Positions 1-16,230 are shown, counted from the stretch's first letter. The stretch is DNA of 64,000 bases from Euphrasia confusa (GCA_954870475.1 OX940951.1:48817679-48881678), one strand, 5' to 3'. A program made the numbers and translations. Notes: a model not told the origin generated them from the sequence alone.

Positions 1-960
1 TGCTCAAAAACAAATTTATAAAATCGAAAGATTTACCTGTGTAAATCCCCCGAGTCGATCTCAAGGAGCAATGCTATCGGCTTGTGAATGTCACTTTGTA
101 TATGCTAAGTAATAGTTCCAAAAGGGGAAGAAATCATTATAAACTAAAGGGGTTGCAATGAGTGTTTGATTATCAACTAAAACGAGAATTTAAAGCGAGG
201 AAATAAAGATCAATTTGTATCAAATGAGTTGGAAAGCAAGAGTGTTCCGATTACTCTTCCTAACGAACTAGAGTTGAATTAGATTTATAAAACTCCCAAT
301 TAACTAATAATCGGACTATAGATCACGGTGTTGTCACGATACTCCTCACCGAAGATCGTCTACACACAATCAACCGTATGGTCCACTAGCGATATACTAC
401 GAAGTTGTTCGACATGAGACCACAAATCGAAGGTGTAGTTGTCCAATTAATAGAAATCAAGCTACTAAGAAGATCAACTCTAATTCATTGAGGAATTTCA
501 TCAAACACCCTCACACAAGTTTAGCTAGCCATTATCAAGCACTCACAAGCACAATCCACAATTGAGTAAGCCATAATCGAGAGGAAACGAGAATCTCACC
601 ACGGGAATAATGGAATCGATGGATGAAGGAGACGATCGAACCGAGCTTCCGAAATCGAGGTCGGACTTCAACTTGTCACACGGAGAAACCGATCCGATGA
701 AAACGTCGGGCTCGAGGAGAGGAATATTGTTTGTGAATGAGATTTAATCGGATTCTCGACGTACGGAATTTAGATCGTGAATTTGTGTAGAGAAATTGAA
801 GAACAACAATGGAGATATGGAAAGCTTGGAGAAGAAGCTAAAATGCAATCTCTAAAATTGGGGAAATGAAAGTTAGTTATGAAATTACAAGCCAAACACC
901 TATTTATACCCTTCAAAGAAGGGGTCAAACAAAGTCAACTCGAAATAAAGACTTGCGGAC
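1..960. other. Unassigned, probably repetitive non-coding DNA
   Basis: I find no convincing gene here. There are no long codon-like reading frames. The sequence resembles the untranslated part of an LTR retrotransposon more than unique DNA, but I saw no LTR ends, primer-binding site or polypurine tract, so that is a weak inference. Confidence 0.3.
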
Positions 961-969
961 TACTCAGCA

Positions 970-1240
970 AAAGATGTCGGGCGACAGCGAAATCCTGTCG
1001 TCCGACAAATGACTTGTCGTACGACATAAAACCATGTCGTCCGACAAACCTCCGTCGATCGCAGGTCGAACCTGCGTTACCCTTCTGTATTCTCTTCAAA
1101 ATCGCCTACATGTCGTCCGACGGGGAATCGTATCGTCCGACAGACGTGTCTTCCTCCAGCTTTCACAACTCGGTCAACTGTCGTCCTCCAGGCGTATGTC
1201 GTCCGACATGGTCTTAGTGCAATTCTTCTGTCGGCCGACA
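970..1240. repeat. Cluster of TGTCGNNCGACA palindromes
   Basis: About nine copies of a 12-bp inverted repeat (TGTCG, two variable bases, CGACA) or one-arm degenerate forms occur in about 270 bp, for example near 974, 996, 1015, 1035, 1110, 1198 and 1229. The centre is most often TC, but GG, TA and GC also occur. Spacing is irregular, so this is not a simple tandem array. Two overlapping reading frames of about 110 codons cross it, but their composition is dictated by the repeats and I do not call them genes. Confidence 0.6.
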
Positions 1241-1915
1241 GGCAGTCAACCTTCTTCCCAAAAAGCCATTTTTACTCGTTTTCCTCCCGTTTCGCCTACA
1301 AAACATCGAATACGTCTCGATCACACTATTCTGACCATTAATCATCAAAGGCTATGATAACGGGAAAAAGATAATCGAAAGAGAGGGAATAGGACCAAAA
1401 ACCGCCCCGAAATATGCACCAAAAACGGACCAATCACGTGTGTATTAATGTGTCAGTTTAAGGTTAAAATATGTTATATATGTATATCGTTGCAGCGGAA
1501 TTAATTAAAAATAAATTATTCTTAAAAACGAACTCACACACACATACGGAAAGTAAATGAATCAAGAATATAATCTTTGTATGTGTATTTAAATTATACA
1601 CATACGAAACGGTCTTACGGCCAGAAACTTTATTAAGAACGAGTCTTTACAAAAGAATACTCTTGGATTTACAAATGATTTTACCAAAGGCTATACACAT
1701 GTATACCTTCGTATTAATCGTATCCGAAGAGTATGAACAATCAACAACAAAACCTAGCAACTACTGTAGTACACCTATTCTAAGCCTTCGATCATCAGCA
1801 TAATAAAAGAACACTCCCAGAGATGAGAGGTACACGACACGAAGAACTTCACGTTTGAAGTCTTCGGCTCTAAAGATGATCGATTGATCTAAAGAGAAAA
1901 TGGAAGAGTATAAGG
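1241..1915. other. Non-coding flank of the CACTA insertion
   Basis: No gene is seen. The sequence up to 1918 and from 13582 would be contiguous without the CACTA element. The joined flank looks like intergenic or LTR-like DNA: there is a short 'ctctatttataggatgag' stretch at about 13629. I could not define the ends of a host element. Confidence 0.3.
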
Positions 1916-1929
1916 TGTCACTACAAAAA

Positions 1930-2480
1930 AATACACTTTCCGCGACGAATTTTTTTTTGACGACTCAAAATTTGTCATGAATGATCAATTAAATGTGACA
2001 AAGTTAACATTCGTCACTAAATATATCAAATTAATGACAAAACTTTATTTTGTCACCATAAATGGTGTTTTTCATGACAAAATTTTATATTGTCAATAAA
2101 AATATTTGTTTTCGTCACTATTTGATAGCTATCGTGACAAAAAGAAAAGTTTCGTCGCATAAATCATTTGTGACAATATTTATTGTAATTATGGACGATA
2201 GTAAAAGTCATGGAAGAAAACGTTTTTGTGAGAAAATTATATTTGTCATTAATTATTCAAAATTATTAATGACGTAATTATTTCGTCACAATTTATCTCT
2301 TAAAAGTGACAATTTTTGTTTTTGTCAACTAATATATCAAGATAGTGACAAAAAAAATGTCACTATTCAATAGTGCTTTTCTTGAAAACAAAATTATTTT
2401 GTTGACAAAAAAATATTTTTTTCATCATTATTTAAAATTTATAATGGCAAAAATAAAAAATTATCACATACAAATTTGGT
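1930..2480. repeat. CACTA left subterminal repeat region
   Basis: Dense GTGACAAA, TTTGTCAC and CGTCAC motifs in both orientations, separated by AT-rich DNA. They mirror the right subterminal region. In En/Spm elements such arrays bind the TnpA-type protein; here that role is inferred from position and repetition. Confidence 0.7.
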
Positions 2481-4038
2481 GAGAATTTTATAGTTATTAA
2501 TTACAAAATTTAATTCAATTTTAATAACTAATTAATTTTTATTTAATTATTATTTTATATTCAAATAAAATCTACCAAAAAAATAAAACATAATATAAAT
2601 TATTCAATATTATACATTTAAATTTAATAATTATCAAAAATAAATTCATTATTTTAAATTAATCAAACAATAATTATTTTTTAAATATATGTAATAAGAA
2701 AAATATTTAATTAAAATTAACATTTCATATTGATTTACAGAACATTATCATTTATAAATTTATAGTAAGCACTAGTAAGCAACAGTAATTTTTTAAATTT
2801 GTTATCTGATTTGTGTTTTAATTTTTAATTTTTAATTTATATTGGACGATTTTCTACTACTAATATTTTTATTATTTTAGTAGTCAAACTCACATGGCAC
2901 TCTAAAAATAGGGATATGGAAAATTTGACCGGTCAAATAAGAGTCGCATATAAAATTTTCACTTGTGCACCAAGTACATGGGTCAAATATTAATGGACCT
3001 ATTCTTGATTTTATCTCAACTAAAAAATACGGAGTGCGATGTTACGAATACTCTTTCGATTTTTATTTTTCTTTTTACTCAATTTATTTTTATTTTCTTC
3101 CCCGAAAGCTGAAATTCCACACAAAGGGAGGGAGTCGGCCAAACATAGATCTTCTTCACCTTCATCCTCACCGACCACAATCGTGAGTGTCGATTGTCTA
3201 ATCCATATACCCCCAGCCGCCCCCTCGATCTACAGCTCACTGCCTCTCTATTTTCGCCTTCTCCACCGTCACTCAACTCGTCGCCCCTATCGATCTGTCT
3301 TGGCGACGCAACATCACCCATCGATCTCCAATTCTGTAACAACTAGTCAGCGTATCAACCATCTGGTAATGATTATTTATAATTTATAATTAATTGGTTG
3401 TCTACTAAAGAATATGTTTTAATTTGGTGGGATTTCTTGGGCTGTTTTAATATATAATCAGTTTATTTGTGTGATAAATAAAAAAAGAATTTTAATTGTG
3501 TGTTGTTTCTCGTTCTAGAATCCAATTTTCATTGTGAGTAGGGATTTGCTATTTTGTAAGACATGTTTAGGTTCTCATCTTCATTCATGCATTCTCCATG
3601 TATTTTTTGTTAGACACTAAAATGTTAGCTTTTTTACTCTTTTTAAAACTCATTCCAAAGTTTATGATCTACAAACCTGAAGAAAATAAAGTGTTTATTA
3701 AAGAATCTGATGTGAACCTCCTTAGCTTTGAACCTTTGTACTCATTTCACAACTTTCCTGAACCTTCCTCTATATATGTTGTTAATATCTTGCTTTGTGC
3801 CTTAGAATTTAGTCTAGGACCAAAGTGAAATACCACCTAACTTCTAACTTTAAAAGAACATATTCATTGAGTTTTTTCACAACATGTGGGTGCCTTTTGT
3901 GTTTGTATTATTTTAGAGGTCAAACTATGCTATGAAATAGCTGCAAAATTACTCTCTTAGAAACATATTTTGATTTACTTACTAACTAAATTGTGACTTG
4001 AATTTGTTAATGTTCCTTCTTTTCTTTTACAGTGCATA
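2481..4038. other. CACTA internal leader upstream of transposase
   Basis: AT-rich at first, then a less AT-rich stretch at about 3100-3330 that may be a 5' untranslated exon. A good splice acceptor (pyrimidine tract then TTTTACAG) ends at 4032, just before the transposase ATG, so an intron in the 5' leader is likely. The small frames here have no recognisable product. Confidence 0.45.
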
Positions 4039-7000
4039 ATGGAAAAAAGTTGGATGCATGGTACAAAGTGGTCAAAGAGTTATGTAGATGGAGTAAATTG
4101 TTTTATGCAATTTGTCAGAACTCATATGGGTCAAGATTGTGATGTTCGTTGCCCTTGTAAAAATTGCTTGAACTTAAGTTTTAAAGATCAGAAAACAGTT
4201 AAACGTCATGTATTGGAGAATGGGATGGATCCAGGGTATGTTACATGGTTTTATCACGGTGAACCTAGATTGAATACTGAGGATATAGGAGCTCATGGGG
4301 ATTCGATAGAAGAAAACAACGAGGAAGATGATGGAGAGGAAGATGATGGTGTAGGGGAGATGTTGTTTGACCTCGGTGAAGAATACGCTCAACAAAGTGA
4401 TAATACACCAACTGATGCCAGTGGTTTACCTGCATATCTGGAAACACTTATGAGAGATACTCAAACCGAATTGTATCCCGGATGTAAGAAGATTTCAAGG
4501 ATCTCCTTTATTATTAAGTTGCTCCATTTAAAAGTGTACAACAAGTTGAGTAATAGAGCTGTAGATATGATGTTGGGCTTGATGAAGTCAGCTTTTCCTG
4601 ATGGTGAGACACTTCCATCCTCTTGCTATGAAGCTAAGAAGTATTTGCGAGATCTTGGATTAGGATACGAATGTATCCATGCCTGTAAGTATGATTGTGT
4701 CTTGTTTTGGAATGAAAATAAAAACTTAGAAGCTTGCCCTACTTGTGGGACTTCTCGTTGGAAAATCAATGACACCGGCAAAAAGATACCACATAAAATA
4801 TTGAGGTATTTTCCGGTGACACCTAGACTACGACGCCTTTACACGTCTTCAAAAACTTCCAAAAAAATGGTTTGGCATAAAGAAAAACGCATAGATGATG
4901 ATTATATGAGACATCCAGCAGACTCTATAGCGTGGAAAGACTTTGATAGTAAGTATCAATGGTTTGCCGATGATCCAAGAAATGTTAGACTAGCTTTAGC
5001 AGCTGATGGTTTTAATCCATTTGGAAACATGAGTTCCACTTATAGCATGTGGCCTGTTATCCTAGCTCCATTAAATCTCCCTCCTTGGGATTGCATGAAA
5101 CAATCATTTCTTATGTTGTCTTTGCTTATCCCAGGGAAAAAGTCGCCTGGAAAAGATATTGATGTTTACCTACAACCTTTAGTCAAGGAATTAACCGAAT
5201 TATGGGTTGAAGGTTCAGAAACTTTTGATGTCTCTTCTAAACAAAAGTTTCAAATGCATGCTGCTATCTTATGGACAATAAACGACTTCCCAGCATACGG
5301 TGACCTATCTGGATGGGTTACGAAAGGATACATGGCTTGTCCGCAATGCAATGAGCAAACTTGCTCTCAAAGGCTACGTAACAAGCTGTGTTATATGGGG
5401 CATCGTCGATATTTACCAAAAGATCACGCTTGGCGGAAAAGTAAGAAGTTTAATGGTAAGGCGGATTATAGAGAGCCGTCCAAAGAATTGAGCGGAGATG
5501 ATGTGTTGTTACAACTCGAGAGACTTCAGGAGCAAACATCGGGTAAGTATTGTAACAAGAAGAGAAAACGAATGCCTGAAGAGTTAAATTGGTCCAAACG
5601 TAGCATTTTTTTTTATTTGCCTTATTGGAGTAAGTTGAGGTTAAGGCATAATTTAGATGTTATGCATATTGAAAAGAACATATGCGAGAGTATATTAGGA
5701 ACCCTAATGAGTATAGATGGGAAGACGAAGGATACAATCAAAGCAAGACAAGATTTAGAGGACATGAAAATTCGAAAAGAATTGCATTTGATTAAGAGAA
5801 GTAATGGGAAATATTTTATGCCAGCCGCATGTTATGTTTTCAACAAGAAAGAAAGACATGACTTTTGTGAATTTTTGAAATCCATTAAATTTCCGGACGG
5901 ATATGCTTCTAACATATCACGTTGTGTTGGATCAAATGATCAAAAGATATCAGGACTGAAAAGTCATGATTGTCATATACTATTACAGCGAATACTTCCA
6001 GTTGGTGTACGTGGATCTTTGAATAAGAATGTATCCGACGTACTAGCTGAGTTGGTTCATTTCTTTCAACGTTTGTGCTGTAAGAAGTTGAAGAGGTCTG
6101 AGTTGCCAAAAATGGGAGAAGACATCAGCTTAATTTTGTGTAAGTTGGAGCAGATTTATCCTCCTGCATTTTTTGACATAATGATACATTTAGCTACTCA
6201 TTTACCAAAAGAGGCATTGCTTGGTGGACCAGTTCAATTTAGATGGATGTATCCAATTGAAAGGTAATAATCTTATTCTTTATCGATAGTGTGATATTCT
6301 CATAATTTCAAACATGATAATTTTCTTTTCTTTGTGCAGGTCATTGTGTGTATTGAAGCAAAGTGTGCGTAATAAAGCTCATCCAGAAGGCTCTATTGCT
6401 GAAGCGTACATTGCAAATGAGTGCTTGACCTTTTGCTCAATGTACTTGCAAGGTATTGAGACTAGATTTAACAGAGAGGAGCGAAATAATGATGTTGGAT
6501 CAGATGATAGTTTATTGATCTTTAGTCAAAAGTGTCGTCACTTTGGAGCAACGAAATATGTTCCGTTATTAGAAGATGAGTTTGAGGAGATCCAATGGTT
6601 TGTTTACCAAAATTGCGAAGAGATTGAACCTTATATAGAGTAAGTTGATTATTTAACTTTTATAATTGTTGAACATTATGTAAAATAATTTTCTAATATT
6701 TTTTATGCCTTTGGCATTTATAATTGTAGAAGGCACAAGCAAGAGCTTCTGTTGGAGGGCTGTTCAAACATAAATCAATATCACAAAGAACGATTTCCTG
6801 GATGGTTGAAAATTTTGGTGAGATAGCTACACTTGGAATTTATTTATTGTGCGGTTATATATTATTTTACTTTTGATTAATTATTTCATATTTGTTTTCT
6901 AGATGACTCAATTATACAATGCAGAAGATGAACCATCAAACGTAATTGAGTCTCTTTATTCTCTTGCATGTGCACCTAATAAGTGTGTAAGGAAGTACAC

Positions 7001-7724
7001 CGGATGCATTGTGAATGGAGTAAGATTTCTCACGAAAGAACGTGATAGTAACCGTAAAAGTCAAAATAGTGGAATTGTAGTAGAAGGGAATCATGGTGAT
7101 GATAAAATTGAATTTTTTGGTATTTTGACTGATATCATTAAGCTAGACTATGTGAAGGATAGACATATTACAATTTTCAAGTGTGAATGGTTTGATCTAG
7201 GGACGAAAAAGAGGGTGGGGATACGGAAAGAAGGAAATATAACAAGTATCAATGTGACGGGAAAATGGTATGAGAATGATCCTTATATATTTGCAGATCA
7301 AGCGAATCAGGTTTTCTACATTAACGATCCCAAATTAGGGGTTAATTGGCGTGTAGTTCAACCATTCAAACATAGACATATATATGATGTTGATGAGATG
7401 CAAGATGAACAGAATGTTGATGGGATGCAAGATGAATTAGATGCGGGTGAAATACTGGTAGAAGAGGAAGTCTATCAAGAGAATCATATTGATGGTGCAT
7501 TTGAAGTCGGTCTTAGTGATATACAGCTACTTCATAGAGACGACTTGGATTTGGAAGACAATGAACATACAGTAGTTTCAGGATCAAATGAATTTCATGA
7601 CGAAGTGAATGTAGAAAATTTTGACGAGGATGAACTAGATGACACTTTAGATGAGTACTGTAGCAGTGAGGAAGACTCTGGGAAAAATAGTGTTTCAGAC
7701 GACTATAGTGATGATTACGATTGA
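4039..7724 (+). CDS. CACTA TNP2-type transposase, four exons
   Basis: I read join(4039..6263, 6340..6639, 6730..6817, 6903..7724): 3,435 nt, 1,144 residues, all junctions GT/AG and in phase. The N-terminus (residues about 3-75) matches the transposase-associated domain with a CPCKNC cysteine cluster. An acidic stretch follows at about 91-107. The central part is the tnp2 transposase family, including ACPTCGTSRW and the conserved LDVMHIEKN stretch. A DUF4218-like region spans the exon 1-2 junction (LGGPVQFRWMYPIER, then HPEGSIAEAY). Exon 4 holds a DUF4216-like domain (about 933-1010) and a very acidic tail. The product would cut and move CACTA elements in the nucleus. I see no premature stop. 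The start is the first ATG after a strong splice acceptor. Sure of the family; exact exon ends are likely but unverified. Confidence 0.92.
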
Positions 7725-10475
<2,751 letters not shown>

Positions 10476-12556
10476 ATGGCTCCCGGAGCTCCAAACAACT
10501 TGAAACAAAAACGTACTTTTATTCAAAGAACGGGCATTAAAAATGTTCTTGTAGGAGGCCAACCCGAACCAAGAAGTCAACAATCAAAAGGAGGCACATG
10601 TATTCCTACAAAAAGTCAACAATCAAAAGGAGGCACATGTATTCCTACAAAAAGTGTAGCTGTTGAAACCTCCGAAATCGCACCCCAATCTACAGAGAGT
10701 GGTGAACATACACTCAATGAAGAAATCACACCCCAAGCTACAGAGAGTGTTGAACATACACTCAATGATGAAATTGCCGCATCAGGTAATCTTATTATTT
10801 TTAGGCGTTTTACGTATTTAATTTTCAAAGTCGATAATTCTGGAAAGTATGTCCTATTAAAAAAAATTAATTGTTCACATGTAGCTGTTATTTCCAAGAA
10901 AAAAACTCGTGGTAAAACAGTTGGAAAAGGAATCCTGAAGTATTTTGATACTAACAAGACTAAAATGAAGATTAATGTGGATCCATCAATCGGAAGACCC
11001 ATAAATGGTGATGAATCTGCAAAACTGGCTAGTCAAATTGGTGTAATAACACGAGACGTTCTTCCAGTACCAAAAAAATGGAAAGAAGTAGACGAGGCCA
11101 CTGGTTTAGGTTTAGGATTTGACCATCTACAGGTATTATTATAAATTTAAATGTGTTCAACAAATTATTTTAAGCTTCTTTTAATTTATGTGCTTGTTTG
11201 TATGTGAGTTGCAGATGCACTTGGATGTGAATATCGATGCTCCTGGCGTGAGACATTGTTTGGTCAACCGTATGAAAATTAGCAGTCGACAAAAGCGTTA
11301 CCATTTGCACAAGCATTTCCTTAAATTTGCGACTTCAGAAGAAGCTATGAATAACAAACCCTCTGCATGTCCAAGCCAGGATAATTGGAAAGCCTTATGT
11401 GATTATTTCTCATCTGACACTTTCAAGGTAATGATGTGACTAATGCTCATACATACAATGCTAAAGAAATAACAGTTTCATTGCACTTGCACTTTAAATA
11501 TTGATGAGTGTGGTTATATTTGTAGTTAGAAGCTTTTTAGAATCAATTACTAAAGAGGTCATATTTGATGATTATGCAGCATAGAAGTGGAGTGAATCAA
11601 AGTAATAGGCAAAAATTACGATGCAAACATATATCTGGAAGAAAAGCTTTTACAGTTCGCAGTCATGAAATTGTGAGTTACACAATAAGGTTCATTTTTT
11701 GGTTTACATTTTTTAATTAATTAATTATTAATTTATTTGTTTTGTAGTCCGAGCGTGAGTTAGGTGGAATGCCGTGTGATCGAATTGACTTGTACGAGCG
11801 TACACACAGTTCAGAAAAAAATGGATGGAAATCTAATGAGGCAAAACAAAATTGGGTAAGACATATGTAACGTATTAAAATACTCTTTATTTATATTTGA
11901 TAAATATTTAACTAGTGTATTTTATTACTAATATTGAGACATTGCTCTGATTTTTTAGAACTCAGTTGACATGTTTTTATTACTGTAACTAAATCAGAAA
12001 TCAGTGGACATGTTTCTGTTATGGTAGCTAAATCATACCTTAGTTGGCATGTTTTTGTTACTGTAGCTTAATTTATAAATTGAACTAGGATGTTTGTTCA
12101 ATAAAAAACCTGTACGCTTGAGTATCACTATTTGATTTCGTATAAAATAATCTGAATGTGTCGATGATATTCAACAAGTTTATTTTATTACTAATATTAA
12201 TGCTAAGTTATTATTTCTTATTTTTTCATTATCAGGAGAATATGAAAAAAAAGCGAGAAGAATGTATTGATCTCGGGATTGAAAAGAGTGGAGATGAGAT
12301 AGTATTGGAAGTATTGGGTCATGGAACAGGATATGTAAAAGGTTTGGGTTATGGTCCAAAGCCTCCAAGCAGACGCAACACGTTGTACAATCATTCGAAT
12401 GAATTACAAGATACTCAAGAAAAGTTGCAAGTGTCCGAAGCTCAGGTGCATGAACTCAAAACCCAAGTGACTCTTTTGACTACAAATATGGAAGCTCAAG
12501 ATGCAAAGATCGAGAAATTAATGGCTTTTATGTCTGGTAAAGGGATAGACTTATGA
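10476..12556 (+). CDS. CACTA TnpA-like second protein, six exons
   Basis: I read join(10476..10785, 10885..11132, 11215..11427, 11580..11672, 11748..11855, 12236..12556): 1,293 nt, 430 residues, phase kept throughout. The 99-nt first intron has no stop, so it could be retained. Near the N-terminus a 15-residue repeat (core SQQSKGGTCIPTK) occurs twice. The middle is basic. Exon 5 carries a transposase_24-like signature (SERELGGMPCDRIDLYERTH). The C-terminus is a predicted coiled coil (from about NELQDTQEKLQ). Domain order, size and position downstream of TNP2 fit the second protein of plant CACTA elements, which binds the subterminal repeats; that function is inferred. No inactivating change is visible. 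Confidence 0.82.
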
Positions 12557-12769
12557 ATGTTATGTTTTGTTTGGTTTCATGCAGTTGAAAAACATATTTG
12601 ACTTATTTCTTAGTTTTTAAATGTTAAGTTTTTGAATGTTGAACAATTGTTTTTTGTTTGGACAAGATTATTTTTATGCTTTTAATTAAATTGATTATTG
12701 GTTTAATTTTGTTTTTATAATTAGCATTTCGTATTAATTTTATCTCAATAACTATATACTAATTTAATG

Positions 12770-13550
12770 ACAAATTATTCATTACCTTTATGTCAAAATA
12801 ATATTGTCAAAACATGTTAATAAAAAATGACAATAAATATTGTCATCATTTCTGAATTATATAGTGACAATAATATTTTTTTATCACAATTAAAATTCTT
12901 TTATGACTAAATATTTAAAAAGAATGACAAACATATGTTGTCAGCGTTGCTAATCTTATTGTGACGAAGAACATTTTCATCATTAAATAATTAATTACAA
13001 TGACAATATTTTTTGTCATTATTTCATTCATAATTTGTGACAAACGTTTTTTTGTCCCTATATTATAATCATTAATGACAACTTTTATCGTCATTATCTT
13101 AAAACATTTTACAACGAACATATTTTTGTCACGACTGGCCAACTCAATCGTGACAAAACATATAAAATATGACAAAAAAGATAATATTAGGTAACGAAAT
13201 TGACGTCACAATAATTATACAAATTTAATAATTATTGCAAAATCGTCACAAAAACATAAGGGTGCAGCGACAAAATTCAAATCGTCATAACAAAATTAAC
13301 ATCTGGTGACGAAATATCTTATTTAGTGACGAAATTAAGAGAACAAATGTGACGATATATATGTCACTGTAGATAAATTTATATAGTGACAATGACTTAT
13401 ATCGTCATCAGAAGATCAGTTTTTGTGACGAATCATATAAACGTCACATTTACCTATTGTGACGCACATTCGGTGACAATCTATGTGACATAAAAAAATT
13501 GTCATCGTAGAGATATCATGACGAAAAATAACGTTTTTATGACAAAAAAA
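12770..13550. repeat. CACTA right subterminal repeat region
   Basis: About 780 bp of alternating TGACAA/TTGTCA and CGTCAC/GTGACG motifs, denser and longer than the left array. This asymmetry between ends is common in CACTA elements. Likely binding sites for the TnpA-like product (inference). Confidence 0.7.
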
Positions 13551-13584
13551 ATCGTCGCGAAATCTCAAATTTCTTGTAGTGTGT

Positions 13585-15110
13585 AATTGTGTTGTATGAA
13601 AGTTACTGAATAGTGTTGGGGTCGTCCTCTATTTATAGGATGAGATTCCCAACTGAATTCCTTGAAATGCTAGGTCAACAATCGGTTGAGAGCTTTAAGG
13701 GCAGGCTGTTTGACCACTGCCGCAGGAATGCCTTCTGAAGTTCTTCTGTAATGCTCTGCCACACTGCACTGCCTTCCATACTATCTGGACTTTAGCAATC
13801 CTTTGCCCTTCTATCATGCTTCGCTTGATTCTCTTAACTCAACGTCTTGTCAATGCCTTGCAGCGCTGCGACATAAGCCTGCCTTGCTGTGCTGCGGCAG
13901 AAAGCTTCCATGTTTATTGTTTTTCCAAGCATGTTCCAACTAACGAACCGTGATAAATCAAATCACTAATATGAAAAGTGATTACAACAGTTCAATTTAT
14001 TTTTTGTTCCACGGTGTTACAATCAACTGTGATCTAACCACGACGACCCATTAGGTTTAAGGGTTTTCTACCTAATACAGTTGCACGGTGTTACAATCCA
14101 CCGAGGGAACCCCACGGAGACACAGTTCTAGGGTTTTACTAGTATTTATTTTATTATTAAATAATCGCAATGTGTTTAATGGGTGTGGTTGGGAGTTGAA
14201 TAGTCGTTTCGTGCAACGATTGAAGTGCGGCGGTGGGATGACTCAGAACAGAGATGCATCAATTCCCTGAATTGAATGGTCATATCATATTAATGGATAT
14301 GGAGCGTTGGATGGGGTGATTTACAATTCATCTTATCAATACGAGTAATTAATAAGCGTCGTTGGCAGTTGAATCGTTTCGTGGAACGATTGAAATCTTG
14401 GTGGTTGGATGACTTAAATTAGATCACAATATTAAGCCTATAAATACGAACAGTTCCATTACTGTATCGAGATACAAGAGTTTCAAAAATAAAACCATCA
14501 TTTTCCTGGATCATCTTCCACAAGATACTCGAGTTTCAAAACCTACGTAGTATTTGTCTGTTACCTTCTTCACATATGATTCGGAGTGCATGTAGCCTAA
14601 GCTCCTTAGGCTACATGGAGCACTTATCACTTCATTTTTTCGAATTTCACAGTTGCATTACTGTATCGAGATACACGAGTTTCCAAAACCTCCGTGGTAT
14701 TTATCGGTCACCTTCTTTGCATTTCCGTTGAAAACCTGACGAGATACTCGAGTTTCCAAAACCTCCGTGGTATTTATTTGTCACCTTCTTTGCATTTGAT
14801 TTGGAGTGCATGTAGCCTAAGCATTCTTGTCTCCGTTGAAATCACCAGTCTGGTCGAGTCTCAAAAACCTTTGCTGCTGACCAGATGTCCAAAGAGAAGA
14901 TTCACTGATGTGATACTTTTTTTCTTAATTCAGCTTTTTTGTATACCGCTGACCGATAGTGTTTAGGGTTTAGAGTTTTGACCCGTCATTTTTTCTCAAG
15001 TTTTAGGGTTTATCTTTTTGATCTTCTGTATAATCATTACTATAATGTATTATAAGATTGTAATTTATTTTAAATTTGTGCATTTTTCATATTCTCATTC
15101 AAATTTATCA
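13585..15110. other. Non-coding repeat-rich segment
   Basis: No gene is supported. Between about 14460 and 14830 a module with 'actcgagtttccaaaacc' and 'cctccgtggtatttat' recurs three times, and 'agtgcatgtagcctaag' recurs twice. At 14589-14617 there is a perfect 13-bp stem with a 3-base loop. The reading frame at 14694 falls inside these repeats and is not gene-like. Confidence 0.45.
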
Positions 15111-15119
15111 CACAGTCGC

Positions 15120-16230
15120 TTTTAATTATCGTGTATGGTACTACGGTGTCCATTTATTGTGTCTGGTCTCACGGCGTATGATTATCATTTAGTCTTACGG
15201 TATTCATGGATGGTCACACGGAGTCCACTTATCATTTAGATATGTATCACGGTGTCCAGTTATCGTGTATTATCACAAGGCGTGCGATTATCGTGGTTGG
15301 GATAACGGTGTCCAGTTATCCTGTACTGTCTCACGGCGTGCGTTTATCGTGGATGAGTACACGATGTCCACTTATCGTATATGGTTTCACGGTGTAAATT
15401 TATTGTGGATGGTCACACGGTATCTATTTATCGTTGATGAACTCACGGCGTAGGATTATCGTGGTTGGGATCACGGTGTCCAGTTATCATGTACTGTCTC
15501 ACGGCGTGCGATTATCTTGGATAAGCTCACGGTTTCCACTTATCGTATATTGTTTCACAATGTCTATTTATCGTTATTGACCTCACTTCGTACGATTATC
15601 GTGAATGATGTCATGTTGTCTTAGTATCGTATATTGTATCACGGTGTCCATTTATCGTTATTTGTCTCATGGCGTGCGACTATCGTGGATGAGCACACGT
15701 GTCCAGTTATCATGTACTGTCTCACGGCGTGCGATTATCGTGGATGTTCTCACGGTGTCCCTTTATCGTGGATGGTCTCGATGTGTCTATTCATCGTGGT
15801 TGGGATCACGATGTCCAGTTATCGTGTACTGTCTCACGGCGTGCGATTATCGTGGATGAGCTCACGGTGTCCACTTATCGTATATTGTTTCACGGTGTCT
15901 ATTTATCGTTATTGAACTCACTACGTACGATTATCGTGAATGGTGTCACGTTGTCTTAGTATCGTATATTGTATCACGGTGTCCATTTATCATGATTTGT
16001 CTCATGGCGTGTGACTATCGTGGATGAGCACACGGTGTCCAGTTATCATGTACCGTCTCACGGCGTGCGATTATCGTGGATGTTCTCACGGTGTCCATTT
16101 ATCGTGGATGGTCTCACGGTGTCTATTCATCGTGGATGAACTCATGGCGTACGATAATCGTGAATGATGTCACGGTGTCGTTTTATCGTGTATGGTCTAA
16201 CGGCGTACTTTAACCGTGGATGGTCTGAAA
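15120..16230. repeat. 28-bp minisatellite with 12-unit higher-order repeat
   Basis: A tandem array of a 28-bp unit of the form CTCACGGNGTNCNNTTATCG followed by eight variable bases, about 39 copies. Units vary in a non-random way. A block of 12 units is repeated: the 'tgttgtcttagtatcg' unit at about 15614 returns at about 15949, an offset of 335 bp, which is 12 x 28 minus one base lost near 15695. All overlapping reading frames here are products of the repeat. Confidence 0.9.

Noticed and set aside
879..1357. Two overlapping frames with repeated C-R-P-T or S-S-D motifs
   Set aside because: The motifs are translations of the TGTCGNNCGACA palindromes in different frames.
15206..15959. Overlapping open frames of 60-90 codons with repeated S-W-M-S-T-like motifs
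   Set aside because: They are translations of the 28-bp minisatellite in several frames; a unit length not divisible by 3 makes every frame look repetitive.
15120..16230. CRISPR-like array of 28-bp repeats
   Set aside because: There are no unique spacers: units follow each other directly, and this is plant nuclear DNA.
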